Source of the DNA: Ophiura sarsii
Taxonomy: Eukaryota > Echinodermata > Ophiuroidea > Amphilepidida > Ophiuridae
DNA: 64,000 bases
Direction of reading: 5' to 3'
Assembly (NCBI GenBank): GCA_035610835.1
Contig: CM069447.1
Coordinates: 16,697,992-16,761,991 of the forward strand
Below are positions 55,161-63,826 of this stretch, piece by piece; position 1 is the stretch's first letter, and every line of letters starts with the position of its first letter. The position numbers were made by a program, and so were the translations under genes. The notes beneath the pieces were generated by a model, which was given only the letters and a program-made list of their open reading frames with translations, was not told the origin of the DNA and made no database searches.

Positions 55161-58100
55161 TAGAAAGCCATTACAACACACACCGTACGAGCAAATACAA
55201 TCACGGCAATCACTTGCATCGTAAGAGTGTGATGATAAGACGAACCAATAAGAACACGGCAAATAGAAGAACGTGAGTTGTCACCACTGTCAGTCACGCC
55301 TACACCACGTGCACACCGTACCACCTACCACGTCATCATGACCTCCTCCCATGTCCTCCATTTCAATCTCATACGCCATGATCGGCTTTTCGTAGTGCAT
55401 ACTCGTGACACTTCTTCGGGGTTTAGTCGGGGATCTTTTCCCCGGGGAATCCTCGTACGGGGAACTCCTGGTCGATGAACTTTTCACCGGTGCTTCGGAC
55501 GTACTACTTCTAGGCGGAGGGATATCTTTAACTGTGACGTCTGCAGGGCTGGAAGCGGGCAAGGATATCGGCGTTGGTGGCTCGGGCCATTCGGCCTGTG
55601 AACCGATGGTGGCGTTAAGTTCGTCGTCTGCTAAATCTGGCGGGGCGGGAGGATCTGGATCCTGTATTACACACAATTTGGAAACGCGCAACAACAGCAC
55701 CCACCGAAACAGAAGAAAAAGATAAATTGATTAGATTAAACATGTTTCTGGTTAAGAATATGGCAATGATTAGCACGGCAAATCATGGGATATTCCATTC
55801 GAAATCCACCCCTATGGAAATCACCTTAATGTTTTCCACAGGGATTGTGAATTTTAAATGGGTTATATGGGTGACTCTATCATTGCATAAACTAATCATG
55901 TTAAGAATTAGAAAGAATATGATTTGTTAGACGGATCGAAACGTTGAAATGAAGTATTAAATCCGAAAAAAGAATCAAACATTTGCCCGTGTTGTTGAAC
56001 CAAATGCACGGTCTCATGTTCATCATTTTCGATAATGTTCAACGATGATGAATTAGGTTTTTCCGAAACGTGTCCCACTTCACGCTGACGGCTGATGCAC
56101 TTCAGAATTAGACACAGAATTTAACCCAAACCAGTTTGAGCCACGATTTGATGTACTCGAAAACCAATATTGCCGAATTCAGATGTAAAAGTTTGATTTT
56201 GATGGGCACAAGTTTAGTTAGATTCTGCCTATACAAATAATTATGACAACCATAGAAATACAAAATGTTTAAAAGCTCGAGATGAAGTCATGTTCTACTG
56301 CCTAATCACTTTTATACCGGCGATTTAGCTATTTTCCGGTCATAAAGTCCCCAATTCCCAGATTAGGCAGGCCAGTGGTAATGCTCTAAAACTATTCCCC
56401 TTAATTACTCTATCATTCACCCTCGGGCTGCGAAGAAAGCGTTGCAGAACACGGCACTCATACCGTCCACAGTAATCAACAGACCAAGTCATTAATCCAC
56501 TGGCAAGATAATGGGTAAATGATGGTTTCGTCAATCAGATCTGGATGTTCAGACAGTTTTGAAATAAATGGCGATAGCTTACCAACCAACCCACCCCACT
56601 TTCTCCCACACCCATATCCAGATTGCTTCGACATCGCGAAACCAATTTGAAATTCACACTCCCTGTGTGTAAGATTAAAGTAATGTTTTCCACAGGGAGT
56701 ATAGGTTTTAAATGGAGGAAGAGGCCGCGCCAATGTTAAATGTCTCGTTATGATTTTGACAGTTTTTGTCCGATATAGATATTTAATCAAGGCTTATACA
56801 CGGCAATCAATCATACACGGCAAGGCAATTCCAACCTACCGCCTCCGCCTCCGCCTGTGAGGTCGGGGTGCTAGTATTGGGTCGGTTCTCAGAAAGGCCA
56901 GACAACTCGATCGATTCCCCAACACTAGAATCCGTTTCCAGATCTTCTTCGCTTCCCTTTAAAAATAAATGCAAACTAACATTATTACGTGTTTCTTGCC
57001 TTTAAAAAGTTGAGCAACTGTTAGCTGCGATAAGGGGCAAAATACTCGTTATTGTATAAACACCTTCCACGCGGCAGGCGTCTGCAGACGACATTCCAAC
57101 ATTTCACAAAATGTTTAAAAAATGTCAAGCATTACTGGATTTCATTACCATATTTGGAATCGCTATGAGAAATACATTGAAATAAGTACAAACATGCCTA
57201 ATATTGGTTCAGTAATCCTTGAGATTTGATAGACCTTGAAATTTGGGAAAGGTCCTGAAAATTCTGTTTTGTATATGGGCAAACCAATAGCCGCGGTGGA
57301 AAGTGTGTTAATCACTTTTCATAGTCAGCCAGAGGTAACTGCAACTAACATCAAACAACTGCAAACACTTGGAATGCAGCCAATAACAAAAGCGATCCCT
57401 TGCGAATTGCACATACACAATCTATCACAATAGAAACGCTGAGTATGTGCCAATGGAACATACCTCGGTAAGACTCTCGTAGTATTTTAGCATAAAAACA
57501 ATAGTTACTCAATTTCAAACAACAGCAAACCATAAAGAAACCACATCCAAATAAAAAACAAGTCATCTCAATGTGGCAACATCACACAACACTCGGCAGC
57601 CATTTTGTGACCTTACCCCGTCATCTAGTAACCTTTGGTACGGGATCTCCATCGTGTCTATTGTGTCGATGGAAGTCAAGTCACTATCAACAGATCTCGC
57701 CTTCAGAGTCGTTGAGTTTTGAAAAGTAGATAAGTATATGAGTTGACGGATAACATTAATGGTCATGCTATGTTAACTAGAATGATGGGGGGTTATGTGA
57801 CTGTGTGCAACATTTGAAAGTACTTGATATGAAGTGCATTATGTCTAATTTGTAGGCCTATATGAGATATTCAATGTAGTTGAAATGAAAAAGAATAAAG
57901 TATGGATGTGTTCAGTACAGCTAGATAGATACATAAGACGATTTAAAGTATTTTGAAGGAAAGGAAGAGGAAGTGTCCACGTACATATGTTCATTAACAT
58001 TTTCAAGTATATATTTGAAATCAAATGGGAAAAGGACGTTAACACTTTCCAGGCGGCAGGCGTCTGCAGACGACATGACAAAATGTCACAAAATGTTTTA

Positions 58101-61100
58101 AAAATGTCAAAATTGTTAAATTTCATAACCTCATTTGGAATCACCATGTGACATGCATTGAAATAAATAAAAACATGCCAAGTATTGATTCAGTAATACT
58201 TTAGATAGACTTTCAAAGTTGGGAAAAGTTTCTGAAAAATCTGTTTTGTATGGTAAAACTAATAGCCGCGTGGACAGTGTAAATGCACAGGTGGATCTAT
58301 ATATAGCTCAACTGCCTATTTGCTATACAGCTGCAGTCCGTGTATATGATCATGTGTACGGTGGGTGTGCAGGTGTGGGGGGGGGGGGGGGGGGGGGGGG
58401 CGGGGGGGGGGGGGGGTGCAGGTGTAGGTGTGTCGACATACCGTATGGCATCCTATTCCTGGGTCTAATGTACTGACATATACAAAGTGATCATCTGGTT
58501 TCAAGGCAACGGGAGTCGGCTCAGCGCTTGTATCAGGCCATGGGGGTTCCGCAAACTCTAAAGTTGCGTAATCTGGCGACGGGAGAACAACCCAGCTGGT
58601 GGTGGCGTCTGCATCCGTTGAGGGCGCTTCGGGCATTGATTCGTTAACCTTTATTTATTTATTTTTTTAAAAAAGAGGACAAATTTAAAAATTGAATGTG
58701 ACATAATTGGCAATGTGATGATTTGTTATTATTACGAGATCAACGAATATACATGTATTTCACTTGTAAGGCGAAAAACAGTTGCCAAATGACGATTGAA
58801 CATCGGTTGTCAAAACCCCATTATCATGATCATATGAAAATCAGTGGCCAACATTTTGCGCAACCATTACACATCAATTGCCTAAACAACGGCAAAATTG
58901 ACACCAGTTACCAGAACCGTGGTCAATTTTAGACATCAATTTCACCCAACACGGTAAATGGTAGGGGGAGCGAATGCACAATTATACATCGCTCGGCCAC
59001 ACACAATACCAACTTTACACATTGCGAGTCCTTTGTTCAAATCGTCTGCTCCATAAAAATGACAACACAAAGCATCATAAATGACAACACAAAGCATATT
59101 TTATTCATCTGAACCACCCGTCCTGGTCCAGCCAGCAGAGAGGTCACGCTGCATGTCAAAATTTGTTGTACGCAAGAAAACAATTGAGTCTCAGTGACTG
59201 CACTATTTGCTAGAAATAGCTTCGAAAAAATGGTCTATTGGGCATCTCCAATACTGGGAAACGTGTTAAAAATCAAGTAGAATTTTAGAGGAGGGTCAAT
59301 AACATCTGCAGAACGGTAAAATGTATAGTATTAAACACGTTTTGTGACCAAATTTATGTCGTAAAATGTTGGAAAATTCACGTTTTGAAAATCTGTGGTC
59401 TTCGAAATTACAGGAATCCCAACTCATTCTAAACCTCACCAAATCATGAAATGAACCCTCGTCTGCAAAAAAGTCCATGTACGTATTGCTCTATCTGTTT
59501 GGAGATCGCGAAGACCACGGAAACTTCATAGCTTCATACCACGGAATGAAATCCGCCATAGACATTACATGGCGAAAATCGTACAGATTTGCACTGCAGT
59601 CCTCTGTCATTGTCTGTGTATGGAATGTTGACAATAGCAAGGTCGTTTGACTATCGTGTTTGTGCATGTTTGTGACGACTGACCCCGTTTAACAATCTTC
59701 ATAGCTTTCATATAGGGCTTGGGTGACCTAACTATTGACTGGGCCTATACGACTTGTTCCCCTTACCGAGCAGACGCTGATCCCTCGCTCCCCTGTGTCC
59801 TCGTCTGAAAATGGACACACTTCTGGAGACACTTCTGCTTCGTCGTCTGCATCATCTACAGCAACAGCTATTGCTGTTGAATCTGTTACTTCTGCTGACG
59901 TTTCTGCTGTAACATCCACTTCGGCAACTTGTTGTTCTTGTGATGTTGTGACTTCATGTTCAGGCGATGAGGGAGTTGGGTTGATGCTTTCATCCACATC
60001 CTTCAATTATCAAATATATGTGAAGATATCGAGCATTGAAAGGGGTTTTATAATTATATTATTGGGTGAGTGTATAAGGGGAGTGGGTGGGGATGTGGTA
60101 GTGTTAAGTCAAAACTGCTATTGAAAATAAATCGTGTTAGAATGATCTGACAAACATATTAGGTCACTTCAATCAGAGTACTAACAAAATGAGTCGGGCA
60201 GTAATTTACATTGAACCAACCAATTGAGTTGCTATGATCCGAGTACCATCAAATTCAGTCGGTAAAATCAGAAGTGCTTACGAATTCTAGTCGATGTAAG
60301 TTGTAACTCAAGTATAATGAAAGTAATCGCTGCAACCAGGGCTTGAAACAAAGCAGTCTTATTTGATTTGATTTGATTTGATTTGATTACATTTGGGTCA
60401 CACGACCCTGGATAACCCAATAAGCCTCTTTTTAAAGCTTGTTTCCATTGGGGTTCGTTAGATGTGTGAACAGATACAGACCGGGATGATCCCTTACTCT
60501 TTACGAAAGAGTTTGTAACCTTTTAACATGCTTGAGTATTGCTCTTCCGATGCACGGGAGCACTATTTCTACGTGACTTCCAATCAACGGGTTATTTTTG
60601 CTGCCATTAGGAAATCCGTCACGATCACTTCGCTTCATTTACCTGGCTGCCGACACGGCGCACAATGTGTCAGCACTTAGATTGTAATATCCCCTAACAT
60701 GCTCTGAATAGGCTACATGTACGTATGTTAACCAATTTAGTCGCTACAATATAGCAACCAATTTAGTCGCTACAATCCGGATAACTTCCTAATGGGTTGC
60801 TGCTACAAACACTTGTACCACCAAGATATTTGAGTCGCTTTAAACAATGTTAAAACTCTCGAGTACCGACAAACCGAATCACTACTATCAAGAGTACCAA
60901 CAAATCGAGTCGCTACGATGTTAAAATTAAGTCACACAATAATCAAGCATCAACAAATATAAAACAGCCACCAATTAGGGGCCTAGTTGTTACAGCTCTC
61001 CTGTTCCAACAAATTGAGTCACGTCGTTGCATTACGACACCGTCAACAAATTGAGTCGCGTGCGTCGCAACAATCTCAATACCAGTAATTTCCATTTCGG

Positions 61101-63826
61101 ATAACTAGATATTTCCGTTATGATGGAGCAGCTATGATTTAGTTACCAACAAATTGGTACCACGCAATTAAACTCCATTGTATAGTATTAGTATTTTAGA
61201 AAACACAGCACAGCACACAACTAAATCTACCGTGTCTTCTTGGATGACGTCATCCGATGTGGTGGTCGCCGCTGGTTCCTCGGGATCTGTAAGTGTCACA
61301 TCTGCCTCCTGTTCGGGCTCATCCTGAAATATTGCGAGCAAAAATGTCTTGATATTAAATCTTCCATAGTAATGTGGCCTATACAATGTATCAATACTTT
61401 ATGAAGAGAGTGTTTGAAAAAAACGTCAACTTGCCATTTGAATAAAGACTGAAATCCACGCTAAAATCCACGACTAAGAGTTACTACATTAGACTGGGCT
61501 CTATTTTTGGCCGCCATCTTTAAAACTCGCAGTGGCCGCACGTGTGCAAATTGTGAAGACGGGAAGGATATGCTCGAATTAGTCCTCAATTTTTAATGAT
61601 GGCGGCCATAAAGATGGAAGGACTATAAGATCCGTAAAATTCGAAAGTTTGAATGTCATGTCGGGTAAGGCATGAAATACAAATAGATAGGTGTGCAAAA
61701 AGTTGTAGTCTCGTCCCACATTCGTGGGTAGCCCGTGTGGCTTGCACGTATGCATATCACTGGAAACACTTGAGCGAGAATAGTCTGTTTAGCGTCCAAG
61801 AGTTTGTACTGAGACTAAAGAAAGGTGCAGAGTCGTGAACTGGTGAAGTTGAAGGCAGACACACACATGTATACACGAATCATAGTTGCAACGCAACGTT
61901 TAGTTGGTGATGAAAAGTGGTGTCAATAGTGAAATTGGCAAAATGCAAACAATAGAATACCATCTGTTGGTATTGATTATATTAACCATGTTAACGGCAA
62001 AAAGGTAAGACCGCGGGTGCCCGCGCGGGTGGTGACCATTGGAATGGTGTACACTATCATGTTTTGTTTCACTGCGACCATATATCCATAGACGGATCTC
62101 GAAATGTCAATATTACCTGTGATGGTGACCACAATTCCTCAGACCAAATCAAGTAAAACGGGATGGGGGAATGGGGTAATTATGTGGGGGGGGGGGGGGG
62201 GGGGGGCCCAGACCAAGAGCATACAATGTCCAAATTAACTCGCAGTGTGGCTGTATGCGGTCCCATACAACAGACATGACAGTCTAAATGGGATTCTGTG
62301 GGCGCGGCGGTGGGGTCCTTTTCAGACAAGACACAACAAATCACAATATAACTGCAAACTGTAAAATAGCATAAAGTTCCTACCACTGTGAGTGCTATAC
62401 TGGCCCTGTCAGTAATCTCCGTCAGTTCGCTTTCCGTCAAGCTCAGCTCCAAACCATAACTTACTCCAGAAAACTATTTATATTTTGGCCGCATGCAGCA
62501 TTAACAGAATACAAAAGTGGATTAAAAAGTTAAACATTCGGTGATTTCATCTCGAAATAACATGTTTCTAGATTTATTTTTTATTTTTCAAATTTATTTT
62601 CAAATAAAGTTTTTAACGACAGATTGTTATAAGGCTTTAAGGAATACCAAACACCTCTATTTTTTACTGCGTAAAACGTTGCAAAGAGAGGGAAACACCT
62701 AAATACTGTAACAGCCAAGAGAGTTCTAGGATTTCTAGTATTCAGGCGAATTCCTAAGTTTGACTTTAGTTCTCTGCTGGTCCTGTTCCTGACCGGTACT
62801 TTCCACGCGGCTATACAGTTTTGCCATTAACAAAAAAGTTTTTTTTTACAGAAACGTTTTCCAACGTTTAACATGTTTAAAGTCAGGGCCGTCAGAAGGG
62901 GGGGGGGGGGGGGGGGGTGCGTTGGGTGCGGACGCACCCCCCTTGAAAATCTCTTTTTATATTTTTTATTTTTTTTAGGGTAACATGTTGTTTTATGAAT
63001 GGAAAATGGGGTCAACGATGGCAAGATACATGAAAATTGTGTCCTAAATTCGCTGTAATGCTCAGAGCTTCCGGGGGCTTCGCCCCCTGGACCTCCACAA
63101 GGGGCCCTAAGGCGGGGCCCCTGGACCCCCACCCGTTATTGGCTTCGCGCCAGAGGCGCTCGAATCGTCAGCGTGCTGCAGCACTAACACTCATCGTCAT
63201 ACTACGTCATACTACTACTTCCGGTAAAAAATCGTGAAAACGCACCCCCCTTTCCGGTAAAAAATCGTGAAAACGCACCCCCCTTTCCGGTAAAAAATCG
63301 TGAAAACGCACCCCCCTTGGGCAAAAGTTGCTGACGGCCCTGAAAGTCTATCTTAAGAATTACTGAACCAATACTAGGCATGTTTGTACTTATTGCAATG
63401 CGTCACCATATTTGGAATCATAATGAAAAATGCATTAAAATGAATACAAATATGCCTATATAGTATGGGTTCAGTAATTCTTTGATGTGAAAGGTGTACG
63501 GGCCTATAGGCTTAATGCCAGCTTGCCGAGTGTGTGAGTAAAATACCTGACCATCAAAGGGTGTACAAAACAATGGATGCTAATGAGTGCAAATGATATG
63601 AAACCGTTCCATATTCAATAAGTTGAAATATGGAGAAAAATATACGGATAAATCTGAAAAATCACAATAATCATCACAACAATTCATTTACCGATTCAAA
63701 CAATCCGTCCTCGTCATCGATTACTCCGTTAGTCATGGGCGGTATCTCAGGTTGCTGCTGTTCTGTGTTCGGGTCCGAGTCGGTACCGTCTATCTCGACG
63801 CCAGAGTCTACCGTGGGTTTATTTTC
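47702..63826 (-). CDS. Model A: single-pass membrane protein with long acidic tail and SEA domain (spliced, 5' partial)
   Basis: This is a spliced model of 15 exons, each listed separately. About 737 residues are visible and the N terminus lies beyond the window. In order: about 500 residues of acidic, Ser/Thr/Pro-rich, probably disordered sequence; a membrane span at about residues 538-563, preceded by Arg/Lys and so oriented with the N terminus inside (type II); a Pro/Gln linker; and a SEA domain at about 600-730. Every exon junction closes in phase: all tail exons are 0/0, then 0/2, 2/1, 1/1, 1/0, 0/2, 2/1. Type II anchor plus SEA is the start of matriptase/enteropeptidase-like proteins and some mucin-like proteins, but no protease domain is seen here. 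The protein either ends at the stop codon at 47702-47704 or uses a phase-1 donor at 47724 to reach exons further down. Function is not recognised. Confidence 0.72.
47725..47963 (-). CDS. Model A exon: SEA domain, part 3; possible C terminus
   Basis: This exon is 239 bases, phase 2/1, with acceptor CTTTTTATAG. It encodes PNTGSEPGIYVRFMCEFYDV, a Pro-rich loop and a C-terminal helix (LYQIAEMYMSNVVQG onward). GS followed by a hydrophobic strand is the SEA hallmark, but EPG separates GS from IYV, so the usual self-cleavage sequence is altered. If the GTAAGA donor at 47724-47719 is not used, the frame reads eight more codons and stops at 47702-47704. An AATAAA on this strand lies at 47594-47589, a plausible poly(A) signal. 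Confidence 0.76.
48310..48383 (-). CDS. Model A exon: SEA domain, part 2
   Basis: This exon is 74 bases, phase 0/2, with acceptor GTTTACAG and donor GTAAGT. It encodes MERTFRWSASITKLVYEKSI and then IEEFR. This is the central SEA helix and strand that run into the GS motif of the next exon. Confidence 0.74.
48661..48770 (-). CDS. Model A exon: SEA domain, part 1
   Basis: This exon is 110 bases, phase 1/0, with acceptor TCCGTCTAG and donor GTAAGTAC. It encodes the first SEA helix region: a Leu-rich start, then the family-typical dpsSpe-like segment, here DAPSSPERQELDRLFINS. The segment 48815-48840 carries a second, non-coding copy of part of this sequence (acatctaggacaacgtccca). Confidence 0.74.
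49226..49467. mobile_element. TTAA-flanked CCACGCGGC-family MITE
   Basis: This complete copy with TTAA on both sides lies in the model A intron between linker and SEA exons. A further copy lacking its left end is at 48030-48268, between SEA parts 2 and 3. Confidence 0.65.
49494..49807 (+). repeat. Three tandem copies of a 103-bp unit
   Basis: Each unit starts agcaaaagattgtt, contains tttagttcaaca and attgaattaaaggta, and ends ttttctag. The three copies are almost identical, so the expansion is recent. Confidence 0.8.
50159..50206 (-). CDS. Model A exon: Pro/Gln linker
   Basis: This micro-exon is 48 bases, phase 1/1, with strong sites (TTTTTACTCACAG acceptor, GTAAGTAGC donor). It encodes QPPQLPQGQTIGAPPI, a flexible extracellular spacer between the membrane span and the SEA domain. 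Confidence 0.7.
50943..51120. mobile_element. Palindromic MITE, AAGGCATATNATGTGATC family, half copy
   Basis: This is the right half only, ending atcacataatataccttaa. It lies in the model A intron between the membrane exon and the linker exon. Confidence 0.55.
51505..51737 (-). CDS. Model A exon: membrane span
   Basis: This exon is 233 bases (phase 2 start, phase 1 end) with acceptor TTTAATACAG and a consensus donor GTGAGT. It encodes a charged juxtamembrane part (EGEDEATTRAESRSKFTRK), Trp-Lys-Cys, then about 25 hydrophobic residues from CICLSLMCFFVLLLAAAFAF to VAMFV. Acidic extracellular residues (DRLFGEDEAP) follow. Positive charges before the span and negative charges after it predict N-in/C-out (type II) topology. 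Cysteines at the inner edge could be palmitoylated. Confidence 0.82.
52044..52201 (-). CDS. Model A exon: tail module 10, phase 0 to 2
   Basis: This exon has 52 codons plus 2 bases, with donor GTAAGTATT. It opens DAATEYENNG, then NYEDDGEKELETPEYTPPGS, and ends TTIDINLSG. Its phase-2 end is completed by the first base of the membrane exon at 51737, giving an uninterrupted glycine codon. This supports the join strongly. Confidence 0.72.
52429..52640. mobile_element. Palindromic MITE with TTAAATCAAAAGATTGAAAA ends
   Basis: The arms pair over about 90 bases (block gattgtgctgaggga / tccctcagcacaatc), with a short asymmetric centre. It lies in the model A intron between modules 9 and 10. Confidence 0.65.
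52836..52961 (-). CDS. Model A exon: acidic tail module 9
   Basis: This exon has 42 codons, phase 0/0, with acceptor AAACAAAG and a GTATGA donor. It starts TDDETISQDNTPTVDV and ends SVAATERIDS. It is acidic and Val/Thr-rich, with no domain. It sits one exon before the juxtamembrane exon. Confidence 0.66.
53480..53891. mobile_element. TTAA-flanked MITE, AAAGGGRCATTAAG family, copy 2
   Basis: Same ends and body as 16914-17327. The central hairpin (53640-53667) is here a perfect 28-base palindrome around CCCGCGGG. It lies in the intron of model A between modules 8 and 9. Confidence 0.7.
54540..55020. repeat. Degenerate 55-65-bp tandem repeat
   Basis: The unit contains (a)ccaatagga(g/a)caagacacac, ga(t/c)gagtgtgata, and aagaacacggcaaacagaag. 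About seven to eight copies are seen, with a further unit at 55220-55270. The long open frames read here on the minus strand are an artefact of the repeat. Confidence 0.7.
55127..55159 (+). repeat. Poly-G tract downstream of module 8 donor
   Basis: About 33 G on the plus strand (poly-C in the model A transcript), 170 bases past the module 8 donor. Confidence 0.8.
55329..55661 (-). CDS. Model A exon: Pro/Ser-rich tail module 8
   Basis: This is the longest tail exon: 111 codons, phase 0/0, acceptor TAATACAG, donor GTAGGT. The first half is Pro/Asp-rich (DPDPPAPPDLADDE). The middle is rich in Ser-Pro sites next to basic residues (SSPYEDSPGKRSPTKPRR), which suits proline-directed kinases. The end is Met/Glu-rich and acidic (YEIEMEDMGGGHDD). 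It is the most likely regulatory segment of the tail. The function is inferred from composition only. Confidence 0.72.
56840..56956 (-). CDS. Model A exon: acidic tail module 7
   Basis: This exon has 39 codons, phase 0/0, with a TTTTTAAAG acceptor and a GTAGGT donor. It opens with an acidic run (GSEEDLETDSS) and ends in a small Glu/Ala repeat (QAEAEA) from a (GGCGGA)n-like codon repeat, where length variation could arise by slippage without a frameshift. Confidence 0.68.
57060..57311 (-). mobile_element. CCACGCGGC-family MITE (inverted)
   Basis: This complete copy begins ACCTTCCACGCGGCAGGCGT and ends GCCGCGGTGGAAAGTGTGTTAA. It lies in the intron between modules 7 and 6. Confidence 0.65.
57617..57700 (-). 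CDS. Model A exon: tail module 6
   Basis: This exon has 28 codons, phase 0/0, with a GTAAGG donor. The peptide (SVDSDLTSIDTIDT, then MEIPYQRLLDDG) has a YQRLL segment that fits the YxxPhi sorting pattern and, overlapping, an acidic dileucine-like LLDD. These motifs are short and may be chance. The acceptor has only a modest pyrimidine tract. Confidence 0.6.
58039..58284 (-). mobile_element. CCACGCGGC-family MITE (inverted)
   Basis: This complete copy begins TTAACACTTTCCAGGCGGCA and ends GCCGCGTGGACAGTGTAAA. It lies in the intron between modules 6 and 5. Confidence 0.65.
58377..58415 (+). repeat. Poly-G tract near module 5 donor
   Basis: A near-pure G run of about 38 bases, 70 bases past the module 5 donor; poly-C in the transcript. 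Confidence 0.8.
58484..58648 (-). CDS. Model A exon: tail module 5
   Basis: This exon has 55 codons, phase 0/0. The acceptor lies in an A/T-rich tract ending AG before 58648, and the donor is a weak GTATAT. It is less acidic than its neighbours and contains two tryptophans and Pro-rich turns (WVVLPSPDYATLEF, then EPPWPDTSAEP). A poly-C run on the sense strand (58377-58414) sits about 70 bases past the donor. Confidence 0.66.
59767..60000 (-). CDS. Model A exon: acidic tail module 4
   Basis: This exon has 78 codons, phase 0/0, with a GTAAGG donor. It starts DVDESINPTPSSPEHE, continues through a Gln/Val/Thr/Ala-rich stretch and an acidic patch (VDDADDEAEV), and ends CPFSDEDTGERGISVCS. It is one of the longest tail exons and has no recognisable domain. 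It carries two cysteines, which are otherwise rare in this tail. Confidence 0.7.
60359..60490 (-). mobile_element. LINE 3' UTR fragment with (ATTTG)n tail
   Basis: It shares the cttgtttccattggggt / caagctt text and the repeated gatttgattt tail with the LINE at 46143. Only the 3' end is present. It lies in an intron of model A. Confidence 0.6.
61231..61323 (-). CDS. Model A exon: acidic tail module 3
   Basis: This exon has 31 codons, phase 0/0, with a good acceptor (ATATTTCAG) and a GTAGAT donor. The peptide is very acidic (DEPEQEADV, then DPEEP, a Thr run, and SDDVIQEDT). It looks intrinsically disordered, with casein-kinase-2-like acidic Ser/Thr sites. Confidence 0.68.
62384..62446 (-). CDS. 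Model A exon: short tail module 2 (tentative)
   Basis: This exon has 21 codons, phase 0/0, between an AG acceptor with a weak pyrimidine tract and a GTAGGA donor. The peptide is Ser/Thr/Glu-rich (TESELTEITD). It is the least certain tail exon because of its length and weak acceptor. Its frame and composition match its neighbours, and skipping it would not disturb the frame. Confidence 0.42.
62885..63343. mobile_element. Poly-G-bearing element with CAGGGCCGTCAG ends, copy 2
   Basis: It has the same ends as 5208-5483. It contains three tandem 33-bp units (ttccggtaaaaaatcgtgaa, from 63219 to 63318) and a GC-rich stretch ctggaccccc. It is inserted within a CCACGCGGC-family copy (62796-62880 and 63344 onward). 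Confidence 0.65.
63692..63826 (-). CDS. Model A exon: acidic tail module 1
   Basis: This exon has 45 codons, phase 0/0. The acceptor is a T-rich tract ending in AG before 63826, and the donor is GTAAAT after 63692. The product is acidic and Gln/Pro-rich, with an EIDGTDSDPN stretch and a DDEDG end. No domain is seen. It is the first model A exon in the window; upstream exons must lie past 64000. Confidence 0.68.

Noticed and set aside
58219..58476. Open frame with a long Gly run and Cys-rich end
   Set aside because: The glycine run is the poly-G tract read as codons. It overlaps the intron next to model A module 5 on the opposite strand.
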